Shown piece after piece: positions 31,321-39,900 of a stretch of DNA of 50,942 nucleotides. A program made the translations under genes and the position numbers. The notes beneath the pieces were generated by a model that made no database searches, was not told the origin of the DNA, and was given only the letters and a program-made list of their open reading frames with translations. Source of the stretch: Lentisphaerota bacterium (GTDB lineage Bacteria; Verrucomicrobiota; Lentisphaeria; Oligosphaerales; JABHEG01); contig JABHEG010000389.1 in the NCBI GenBank assembly GCA_018676675.1, positions 1-50,942 on the forward strand. Reading direction: 5' to 3'. How positions within the stretch are numbered: the first letter of the stretch is position 1; each line of letters begins with the position of its first letter.

Positions 31321-33729
31321 ATGAAGCTATTGACGCCCTGTGTCATCGCGGGACTGAGTGCGTGCATAGTGGTCCCCCCCTTGACCGGGGCCACGCTGTC
31401 AATCGCGACCAACGGAAGCACCACCTACCGGGTGGTGACGCCTGCGGATCCATCCAGCGTGGACACGTATGCTCTTCTGACGCTCACCAACTATCTCACC
31501 CAAGTCACCGGCGCGGATTTCCCCGTCGTGGCGCCAGGTCAGGCGATCGATGGGAGTCCCTCCATCTTTGTCGGCCTGAGCGGTCCGGCATGCACACACC
31601 TCGGCAGCGACCCACTGGCCGGTCTGGACGATCAGGAACACGTGTCACGGACGATTGGCGCGAACATGTTCCTTTACGGCAAGGGCGTTCACGGCAATCT
31701 GCACGCGGTCATGGAGTTCCTCGAGAACTCCCTCGGCTGGCGCTGGTACTCGGTCTACGAGAAGCCGGTCATCCCGTCTAGACCGACCGTCACGCTGGCG
31801 CCGTTCAACCGAAAACGGGGGTTCTCCTTCGCGTCCCGGGAGGTGGGGTTACGGCACAGTCTCGATTTCTACTACCAGAACGGCATGAACATGGGTTTCG
31901 ACCGCCAGGCCCGGAAACGCAAGAGGCACAATATCGAGGCGAACGAGGGGATCATCTCGTTCATGCCCAACCCCGTATTTGTCCACTCTCTCCACCGGTA
32001 CATCCCGCCGGATCCGGACAATCGTTACGGCAAGGCGTTCGACTGGCTGGAGCGGAGGAACTATTTCGAGACGAATCCCGAGTACTTCTCCGTGGGCCGC
32101 GGCGGTCAGCGCGTGAAGAACCGGCAACTGTGTTTCGGCAACCCGGCCCTCCGCAAGGAGCTGACTCGGAACATCCTGAAACACATCTCGATTGATGGCG
32201 AGAACATCATCGTTACGCTCGATGCCTGTGATACCCCGGACTCGTTCTGCTACTGCGACGCCTGCAAAGCGCTGGAGAGCAAGTACGGGGGACGGGGCGG
32301 CCCGATCTACGACTACCTGTTCGAGCTCTGTGACCTGCTCAAGACCAAGCATCCGGGGGTCATGGTCAAGACCTTGGCCTATCGCCGTAGCCAAACCCAG
32401 AAGCCTCCGGTCCTTGCCGAAGGTCAGAAGCTCCCGGACAACCTGATCATCTCCTTTGCGCCAATCGAGGACTGCTACTTCGCGGACTGGACCCACCCCG
32501 ATCCCCGCATCCAGGAAACCTACTCCGATCTCAAAGCCTGGGGCAAGATCACAACTCACCTTTGGGCCTGGATGTACCCAAACCCCTGGGGCACCGGGGA
32601 CGCGATGCCGGTGGGCAACGTCCGTCGTGTCATCAACAACATGCGGCTGATGGCTGACGCCGGTGTGGAGGGTGTGTTCACCGACCACAACGGATTTCTC
32701 GATCGAGCGGGTTGGAGTGAGCTGCAGAGCTATCTGTTGTACAAACTCATGCAGGATGTCAACTGTGACACCGATGCCCTGATCGAGCAATTCACCGACC
32801 ACCAGTACGGACCGGCCGCCTTCTTGGTGCGGCAATACCTGGAGGAGCTGGAAGCGGGACGCCAAGCGATGACCGTCCTGCCGCCCGGGGTCGGCTACCG
32901 GTCCAGTAACTACGACAAGGGCACGTTCCCCTACCTGACTGTGGAGAACATCCACCGGTGGCAGACCCTCTTCGACCGGATGGAGACGCAAGCTGGCGAA
33001 CAGGCTGAACGACTTCAGAACATCCGGGCGCTCCGACGAGAACTCGACTTTGCCACACTGTGGAGGTGGTTCGACCTGCAGAAGGCCTACCCGGAGTACT
33101 TCAAGGACCACACGGTGCACGCCGAACGGATTGCCGCCGCTAACAAAGCCAAGGCACCCGCGGGCATGACGCCTCGGCCCCTGGGGGAAGGCCCACTCAA
33201 GGACTTCCTCGCCATTATCAAGGGCGGGGGAAAGTCCAAACCCCTGCCACCGGAATTCGCAACACTCGATCCGTCCCTCGTCAAGCAGGCCATTCCCCGC
33301 AACTACGGCAGAGGCGGGGAGAAGACCGTCGAGGACGCGGAAGCTGCTTACGGCTACGCTGCCACCGTCCACAATCCGGACATGCCGTTCAGGCTTGGCT
33401 TCTACCAGTGGGAATCCCGGCATCCCCCCAAGGGAACCCATGGGGCTCGTCTCTCCCTGGAGCACAGCGACATCATCCCCGGCGCCTACCGGCTGTACAA
33501 GCTGGGTAAGATCACAATTACACCGGACTCCTGGATTTGGTTTTCCGCCAAGAGCTGGGGCACGCGTCTCGAAGTCGGCTCTCGAATCTACGAACCCGGT
33601 GAAGACAACCTATGGACCGCTTATGTGTCCCTGAAGCTCAACGGCCCGAGTTACGGCGGCAAGGCGGAAGAGGACCAGGTGTTGTGCGACCGGATCATTC
33701 TGGTACGGGACGACGGGAAGAGAGAGTAG
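31321..33729 (+). CDS. Exported DUF4838-family glycoside-active protein
   Basis: An 802-residue exported protein with a signal peptide ending near PLTGAT. Residues about 30-150 resemble the N-terminal domain of alpha-glucuronidases (ALLTLTNYLTQVTGADFPV, IFVGLSGPA, AVMEFLENSLGWRWY). Residues about 210-490 show DUF4838 features: FVHSLHRYIPP, NPEYFSVGRGG, NRQLCFGNPALRKE and the cysteine-rich CYCDAC. The C-terminal part (about 690-802) looks like a beta-sandwich. It is likely a secreted glycosidase; the substrate is unknown. GGAAGGAAA upstream of the ATG at 31321 serves as ribosome site. It is divergent from the fucosidase group, and its 3' side borders the repeat and recombinase block. Confidence 0.82.
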   Translation: MKLLTPCVIAGLSACIVVPPLTGATLSIATNGSTTYRVVTPADPSSVDTYALLTLTNYLTQVTGADFPVVAPGQAIDGSPSIFVGLSGPACTHLGSDPLAGLDDQEHVSRTIGANMFLYGKGVHGNLHAVMEFLENSLGWRWYSVYEKPVIPSRPTVTLAPFNRKRGFSFASREVGLRHSLDFYYQNGMNMGFDRQARKRKRHNIEANEGIISFMPNPVFVHSLHRYIPPDPDNRYGKAFDWLERRNYFETNPEYFSVGRGGQRVKNRQLCFGNPALRKELTRNILKHISIDGENIIVTLDACDTPDSFCYCDACKALESKYGGRGGPIYDYLFELCDLLKTKHPGVMVKTLAYRRSQTQKPPVLAEGQKLPDNLIISFAPIEDCYFADWTHPDPRIQETYSDLKAWGKITTHLWAWMYPNPWGTGDAMPVGNVRRVINNMRLMADAGVEGVFTDHNGFLDRAGWSELQSYLLYKLMQDVNCDTDALIEQFTDHQYGPAAFLVRQYLEELEAGRQAMTVLPPGVGYRSSNYDKGTFPYLTVENIHRWQTLFDRMETQAGEQAERLQNIRALRRELDFATLWRWFDLQKAYPEYFKDHTVHAERIAAANKAKAPAGMTPRPLGEGPLKDFLAIIKGGGKSKPLPPEFATLDPSLVKQAIPRNYGRGGEKTVEDAEAAYGYAATVHNPDMPFRLGFYQWESRHPPKGTHGARLSLEHSDIIPGAYRLYKLGKITITPDSWIWFSAKSWGTRLEVGSRIYEPGEDNLWTAYVSLKLNGPSYGGKAEEDQVLCDRIILVRDDGKRE

Positions 33730-33853
33730 TAGAACAATGTCGATCAGCCATCCAGGCTGGTTGACACTACTGATCCGGCAGCATTCAGTGGTGTGTTGGG
33801 TGAGGTCAGGTTTCAGGTGTTTGGTCTCTGCGTTGAGGTCTCGTTTCCCCTGC

Positions 33854-33897
33854 GACAGGCTCACGGCCTGTCTCCCGTTGGTCGGTTCAGTGACCAA
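33854..33897. terminator. Two adjacent hairpins downstream of the DUF4838 gene
   Basis: gacaggc-tcacg-gcctgtc (33854-33872) and ttggtc ... gaccaa (33878-33897) are perfect stems of 7 and 6 pairs. They lie 125-170 bases after the stop at 33729. A smaller cagcc/ggctg stem lies nearer the stop. No T-run follows. They may be terminators or the left edge of the tandem-repeat block. Confidence 0.35.
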
Positions 33898-33910
33898 ACC
33901 CACGTATTAT

Positions 33911-34205
33911 CCGGACACATCAGTGGCCGGCGTAAAGGGCCATGTCCGAAAAACGCTTTCTGCCGGACTGTGCCATGGTCACGCAACTCCTCTCCGGAGC
34001 CTTGCCGTTCTCGCCCGCGTTTTCCGGACACACCAGTAGCCTACGCAACGGGCCATGTCCAGAAAACAGCTTCTGTCGGACTGTGCCATGGTCATGTAAC
34101 TCCTCTCCGGAGCCTTGCCGTTCTCGCCCGCGTTTTCCGGACAAGCCAGGGGGAGCGTGCAGGGCCAGGGTGGCAACGGAGATTGGCCGGAAAACGGCTT
34201 GGCTG
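33911..34205. repeat. Tandem repeat of 113-bp period (two full copies plus a diverged third)
   Basis: Units begin with ccggacac at 33911, ccggacac at 34024 and ccggacaa at 34137, exactly 113 bases apart. Units 1 and 2 are near identical, with a long identical stretch from ctcctctccggagcc to gttttccgga. The third is recognisable only at its start and in ggaaaacggctt near 34189. Each unit can form a short hairpin bounded by gtcc and ggac, and the stem sequences differ between copies in a way that keeps some pairing. 113 is not a multiple of three, so this is not protein-coding. It ends about 90 bases before a decayed tyrosine recombinase gene. Confidence 0.85.
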
Positions 34206-34229
34206 CACGTACGGGACGCAGGTCCGTTG

Positions 34230-34258
34230 TTGACAAGCTCGATGGAGGCACTTACGGT
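34230..34258 (+). promoter_or_regulatory. Possible sigma-70-type promoter for the recombinase-like gene
   Basis: A perfect TTGACA (34230-34235) is followed after 17 bases by TACGGT (34253-34258), matching three of six -10 positions. A start of transcription near 34265 would precede the ribosome site and the ATG at 34296. The palindromic actagatactag lies just downstream. The weak -10 keeps confidence low. Confidence 0.3.
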
Positions 34259-34295
34259 ACTACTAGATACTAGCTGTCCTAAAGGAGCATTGCAT

Positions 34296-35120
34296 ATGAC
34301 CGGTGCAGGCGGGGATTTCCTGGGATTGGGGTTGCCAACCATGATGGAACGGTTGGTTCTGGGTGCGATCGAGCGCTGTTTGGACGTCGCACGGCAGAAG
34401 GCAATTGCGCGGGATGGTGAATCTCAGCGTCGTCTTGATTGGCGGGGCAATCTGTCGGTGCTGCGGGACGTACTCGTCGAGCGCAACTACAAGGCGAGCA
34501 CGGCTGACAAATACATGGCGTGCGTTTCGCGGTTTCTGCGGAGTGTCAGGTGCTGCAGGCCTCAGGAACTCAGGGATGATGACGTCCTTGAGTTCCTGGA
34601 TGAATTGCGGCAGAGCGGCCGGGGAAACGCAACGCTACGACTGCATCTGTGCGCACTGCGAACGGTGTTCGATCGTCTGCTCGAGCTGGGGATCACGGCC
34701 GACATCAAGCATGCGCCACGTCCCTTGCAGCGTCGTCCCGCAACAGAAGAAGAGGTCCGTCAACTCATGATAGCAAGCCCGCCGGGCCGGGACCGTCTTG
34801 TGATCGACATGCTGAACCGCTCCAAACTTCGCCCGGGGCAGTTGCGGTTGCTTGCAGCACGGACAGATGAGTCCTTGTCCAGCGGAACATGGGATGGTGC
34901 CCGCAAGAAGAGCGGTTCTCCCAAACCCGTGCCATTTGAGCTGACTCCTGCTGACACGCAAGGGGTCTGCTGGTTGCTCCCGTCTGCCAGAGGCCCGGGC
35001 CCCCTGTCGACGCGCACAATCCGGCGAATCGTTGAACGGGTATCGAGATCACGCAGCATTCACGCCACCTGCACGGCTCTGCGCAAAGCCGACGACGTGC
35101 CCTGGCAGGCCGTTGCCTGA
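34296..35120 (+). pseudogene. Decayed tyrosine recombinase (integrase) remnant
   Basis: The readable 274 residues match a tyrosine recombinase. The SAM-like core-binding domain (about 45-150) has LRDVLVERNYKASTADKYM, VSRFLRSV, FLDELRQSG and LRLHLCALRTVFDRLLELG. The start of the catalytic domain (about 160-274) has LNRSKLRPGQLRLL where family members have the first catalytic Arg, and LSTRTIRRIVERV. The HxLRH box appears only as TALRKA, and the frame ends without a catalytic tyrosine. A shifted frame near 35129-35160 reads HSGEIRTPELWN, similar to the GHxxIxTTxxY box with Trp for Tyr. AAAGGAG nine bases before the ATG at 34296 is a clean ribosome site, so the short product may still be made. 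It converges on the esterase gene. Confidence 0.65.
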
Positions 35121-35207
35121 TCGTGGAAGTTGTCCATAGCGGGGAGATCCGGACGCCTGAGCTCTGGAACACTGACACCTCGATGTGCAGCACTGTTCAT
35201 GGCTGGA

Positions 35208-36650
35208 TCAGTGGTGTTCTTCCCCCGGGACGGGCACGGCCACGAGGACCTCTATTTTGGCCGGGTAGATGAGGCCCCAATCACGGCGTCGCTCGTAGGA
35301 GTCCAACGCAGTCACGATCGACGGCTGGACCCGCTGCTCGAGTGCCGGTGCTCCATTGACCGTCACTTGTACGGGCTTCGAGAAGTTCACCATCCGCGGA
35401 TGCAGCCAGATGGCGAAACGACGTACGTTGTGCGTGGTCGCCTCAAAGCGATTCCCACCGAGATTCGTTGCATCGACCATGGCTCCCGGGCGCTCTTTCC
35501 GTACATGCTTCAGAGCCCAATCTCCCCAGTTTTCGCGGGGCATGCCCCAGAACTGCTTGGCGCCTTCGTGCTTGGTTGTGTCGTAGGTGAGCTTGCCGGG
35601 CGTAGTCTCGACGATACTGAGCCAGCGGTTGTGTGGAGCGTCTCGCATGTCCCCCGTCCTCCAGCCTCGCGGGCTCGCGACCACGGCGCGGGGCTGGAAG
35701 GGATCCCGCCGCAGCTCTGGCATGCGTGCGATGAACTCGCGGATGACCGGCATGCCGTTCGGCAGCGAGTGCTGTCCCTGGTGCTCCTGGACTTCATGCA
35801 CAATGCCCTGTTTCGTGAGCAGTTTTCCGGTCAGTCTGGCAAAAGCGATGTCGGTATAGTGAGGTCTTCCCCCCGGCTCGGAATCGTGGACGCCATGGAC
35901 AACCCACAGTGGCGTCCCACGGATGACAGGCCAGTATGCCGTGTACCATGAACCCGCATGAACGAGAACCGCCGCGAATCGATCCGGTTGCACCTGGACG
36001 GCCTGGTATGCTCCGAAGCCTCCCATGGAATGGCCCAGAAGGAACACACGGTCCGGATCGATGTTGAACCGGCTCTGCATCTCGATGATTACGTCGCGAA
36101 GGTAGTCGTCCGCTTCAGGCAGGCACCAGCGCTCCCAGCGTTTCGTGCTGATCGGGGCGGAAGGACCTACGCCGATCATGCCCGTGTCCATGAACGCCTT
36201 GCCCAGCCCAGAGCCTTTGGGGTCGGGGCGCATGTACCAGTGCGCCATGGTACGCTCCGTGCCCTTTGCCCCGCCGTGCATCACCACGGCCAGGGGTACG
36301 GGCTGCTTGGCTGTGTAGGATTCGGGTACCACGTAGTACAGGAGATCGTCCGGGTGGCGCTTCCTCAGTTCCGGCACGAGGAAGTGCTCGGACTTGTGGT
36401 ACCCAGGAGCGACATCCGTAACGGGGTGCGGACGTAGTGCCCGGACAGTTTGAACCGGGTCAAAGCTCGATGTGTGGAAAAGCGCGGCCAGCCTGTCGCG
36501 TTCTTCTTTGTCCGTTGTCGCCAGGTAGTCTCGAGCTGCACTAAGAACTGTTTCAGGAATCAGGGAGGGGGATTCACCAGCCAGCGACGGCAGCAGCGAT
36601 GCGATCCCGAGCAACGCCAGGGAGAATCGCAGCCTGTCCATCATCGTCAT
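35208..36650 (-). CDS. Exported alpha/beta-hydrolase (esterase/polyhydroxybutyrate-depolymerase-like)
   Basis: A 480-residue exported protein; the signal peptide ends near SLAGES. The hydrolase core (about 95-330) shows the oxyanion motif VVMHGGAKG, the nucleophile elbow LLGHSMGG, VHGVHDSEP with the likely catalytic Asp, and HQGQHSLP with the likely His. The C-terminal 140 residues are a beta-rich extension. It may be a carbohydrate esterase removing acetyl or feruloyl groups from glycans, which would suit the neighbouring glycosidases; this is inferred from context. Of the clustered ATGs, 36650 was chosen because it gives a normal signal peptide. It is divergent from the GH42-like gene. Confidence 0.82.
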   Translation of the reverse strand: MTMMDRLRFSLALLGIASLLPSLAGESPSLIPETVLSAARDYLATTDKEERDRLAALFHTSSFDPVQTVRALRPHPVTDVAPGYHKSEHFLVPELRKRHPDDLLYYVVPESYTAKQPVPLAVVMHGGAKGTERTMAHWYMRPDPKGSGLGKAFMDTGMIGVGPSAPISTKRWERWCLPEADDYLRDVIIEMQSRFNIDPDRVFLLGHSMGGFGAYQAVQVQPDRFAAVLVHAGSWYTAYWPVIRGTPLWVVHGVHDSEPGGRPHYTDIAFARLTGKLLTKQGIVHEVQEHQGQHSLPNGMPVIREFIARMPELRRDPFQPRAVVASPRGWRTGDMRDAPHNRWLSIVETTPGKLTYDTTKHEGAKQFWGMPRENWGDWALKHVRKERPGAMVDATNLGGNRFEATTHNVRRFAIWLHPRMVNFSKPVQVTVNGAPALEQRVQPSIVTALDSYERRRDWGLIYPAKIEVLVAVPVPGEEHH

Positions 36651-36996
36651 TGCTCTGTCCCGCCAATCCATGCCCGCGGTCCGCCGTGTTCTGCCGCCCA
36701 ACCGCCGAAGAACGATAATTGCGGACCAACATGGATGGTCAACGGCTCGGATGCCAGCACAACAGCTGGGGAGTGGATGCCCTCAGGGAGGGCACTGTAT
36801 GACGTCGGTCCTCAGCCACTTGCGCCCCCCCCCAACACCGTCCGCCCAACAAAGAGGCAGCCAAACCCTCTGGTTTACCTGGCGTGCCAACGGCGGCGGC
36901 GGTAGCTTCTCACCGGCTGCACCTCCGCAGTGCATGGCCCATCCGGGCGCTGAGCATCAGGGCAGTGAGACGCCCCGACTTTCTGAAGGAGTCGCT
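36651..36996. other. 346-base divergent intergenic region
   Basis: No gene is supported here. A frame runs in from upstream into the GH42-like gene, but its composition (poly-Pro, poly-Gly) is not gene-like. gataat at 36714-36719 resembles a -10 box but lacks a matching -35. Confidence 0.45.
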
Positions 36997-39900
36997 GTGA
37001 AAATGCGTTCATTCCTGTTTTTGGCCGCCGTAGCGATGGGGCTCACGTTCGCGGCCGGGGCGGCGTGGGCCCAGTGCCGTGTCACCGAAACCCGAATCGG
37101 AGATGAAGCCGCTGTTGTGCTGGAAAACAGGTTGGTCCGGTTGCAGCTCCGCCCAGCGCACGGCGGACGGATCGACCAGCTCGTCCACAAACCGACGGCC
37201 AAACACCTCACGGCGCAGGGGGACGGGAAGGTGTTCATCGATCGGGTGTGGAACTACGCTGACGCTGCCGTCTATCGGCAGTGGACGGACGCGGTTTACG
37301 CGCACAAGCTGACCCAAGGAAGCAACGAAGCCAAAGTGACCCTGACCTGTCGCGGATCGGTGGGCATCGGGAAACGCCTGACCTTCGAAAAGACCTTCAG
37401 CCTGACTGCCGGATGCGCGGCCGTGCGCGCGGACTACGTGATCAGCCTTGGCCACGAAGCGATGGTGCCGAAGCCCGTTGGCGTCTGGTGGCACAATCGA
37501 CTCGGCGTGCCGCAGGAAGCGACGACCTACTACATTCCCACGTCACAAGGCGTGCAATCAGTGGCCTATGGCGCAGGTGCTGCTGGGCAGTATTGGTGGT
37601 ATGATCTCGCGCGCGGGTGGGGTGCGGCACTTGGCGACGGTGGAACTGGTGTCGCGGTCGTCATGGACTACCGGAAGCTGATGTGCTTCTACAACTACAT
37701 GAGCGGTGACGTGGCCGGCATGGAATGGGCTTACCGCTCTGAAGACATCCCCAATGGCGGCGCGGCAACAACAACCATGTGGCTGGTGCCCTTCGCGGGG
37801 CTCACTGCGGTGAATGGTGCGGCACAAGACGTGGTCGGGGAGATCGCGGTCCCCGCGAGCGTCAACATCGCTCAAGCGGACGAAGGCATGCCGGTCACGG
37901 TCAGGCTCGCCGCCCCCCGCACCTGGCAGGCGGCAGCGCGGCTAACATGGCAACGGCTGCCCGACGGCGACGTCACTGAACTCGCGCGCTGGGACGCGAG
38001 GCTTTCCACGTCGAGCGTTTCCGAGAAGCGCCTGCAACTCAAGCTCACCGAAGCCGGCACATACGTGCTGCGAACTGAGGTGTTGCGGGGTGACGAGCTC
38101 GTGGCCGATCTTCTGGCCAGCGTGGTCGTCGGCAAAGCCAGCGCCGAGGTGACGATAGACCCGTTGCAGAAGCGTCTCGGGCGCGTCGACGAACGGTTTG
38201 AGGACAAGATTGCGTCCAAAGGCAACGCGCCGCAGGACCGGCCGCCCTCGGAGAGCGTGGTTACGCCCCATGTGAAGTGGGCCAAACCGCTGGCGACGGG
38301 GGGCCTCAAGACGCTGATCCTCAACGACGTCCTGACGGAACGTGAGACGGTTGAGCTCGCACAGCGTGTGGACATGGACTACACAGCGCCGACCGTGGCC
38401 TCGCCCGGCTACATTCGTAACAGCGGCGCTCGCCTGGGACGCGCTCTCACGTTCGAGCAGGCCCAAGAGAACGTCGCCCGACATCTGAAGGATGACTTCG
38501 ACGTGATCGCCATCGGCGGGCTTTCGGGCAAGATCCTCACGGACGATATGGTCGAGACGCTAATGGACAAGGTCAGGGCTGGTACGGGTTTGGTTTGGGT
38601 GAACCCGAACAACTGCCCCGAAGCCGTCTGGCAGGTGCTCCCGCTGTCCGGCCCGCCGGGTGGGGCGCGAGGGAGGAAGCAGTGGCAGGCCTCTGAGGAG
38701 CATTATCTGACAACAGGCATCCCGTGGGCGGCAATGCCACCGGTGAGCATGTCCCGCTACAAAGCGGCCGGGCACGTCCTTGCAACGGCGGGGGATCTGC
38801 CACTGCTCACGGTAGGTGAACTCGGTAAAGGCCGCATCGTCTGCCTGAGCTATGCCACTTCCTGGCAGGCTCCCGGATTCCACAAGAACGGGCTGACGCC
38901 GTGGGTGCAGTACGCAGCTGCCAAGTTCGGGTACTGGGAGTACTACTTCAGCTTGTTGGGGAAGTGTATGATCTGGGCCGGGCAGAAGCAACCGGACGTG
39001 CAGTTCGGCCCAACTGCTGCGGGCGTCGCAGGCTACGAAATCGGCAGCCGTGAGCAACCGACGCTTACGCCGACACTGACCAACTCGGGAGCCGCCGCCG
39101 AGCTGGTCGCGCACGTGACCGTCCAAGATGAGTACGGGCACCGCGTGACCACTTTCGAGCATGCGTTCCGAGCCGAGCCCGGCAAGAGCGAGATCACATT
39201 CACACTGCCCCGGTTGGCCGGCGGGCTGCACGTGGCAGACATCATCGCGAAGGACTCTGAAGGTACAGTGGTCGATTGGACAAGTGTGCCTGTGCGCGTT
39301 CGGGCACCAGTGATGATCAAGGAACTGGCAGTAGACGACGACGTCTACCGCGTGGGGGACACGGTGACAGCTCAAGTTGCCTTGACGTGCACGGCGGGGG
39401 GGGCCGACAGCGTGCAACTTCGTGCCACGTTGACGGACGCGCACGACAGACTGGTGTGGATCGGTGAACGGGCCGCCACCGGCACCAGCACCGGCACCGA
39501 CAGCGCTTGTGACCTGACCGTCGAACTCCCGGAGCCACGGACAACCACGGCGCTGCTGCGTGTGGAGGCGCACGCAGCCGGCAAGCTGCTGCACGCGGCA
39601 GAACAGCGAATCCTGACCATGCCGCCGAGCTGGGACAGCCGAGAGTGGGAGCCGTTCAGCAGCGGCTTGTGGGGCAATCCAGTGGGTGCCTATTCGCGCG
39701 AGTACCTGATGCCCGTGCAGGCCGCGTTGATCAAAGCGGTCGGGGTGGACACAGTCATCACCGGCGGACGCTGGTTGCACGACGGCGAACAACGGGCGCC
39801 GTTCGAAGCCGGGTTCCGAACCATGCCCATGGGTGTGGCAGCGCGGACGCTGGGCACCCGCAGACGCAGCAAGGACCACCTGAGCTTCGCGCAGCAGAAG

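Noticed and set aside
33911..34205. Integron attC array
   Set aside because: No GTTRRRY/RYYYAAC core pairs were found in the units, no cassette genes lie between them and the adjacent recombinase is incomplete.
33911..34205. CRISPR array
   Set aside because: The units are 113 bp, contiguous and have no short-repeat/unique-spacer alternation; no cas genes are nearby.
33942..34295. Upstream extension of the recombinase-like gene
   Set aside because: It runs through the 113-bp repeats, whose period is not a multiple of three; the ribosome site at 34281-34287 and the ATG at 34296 mark the real start.
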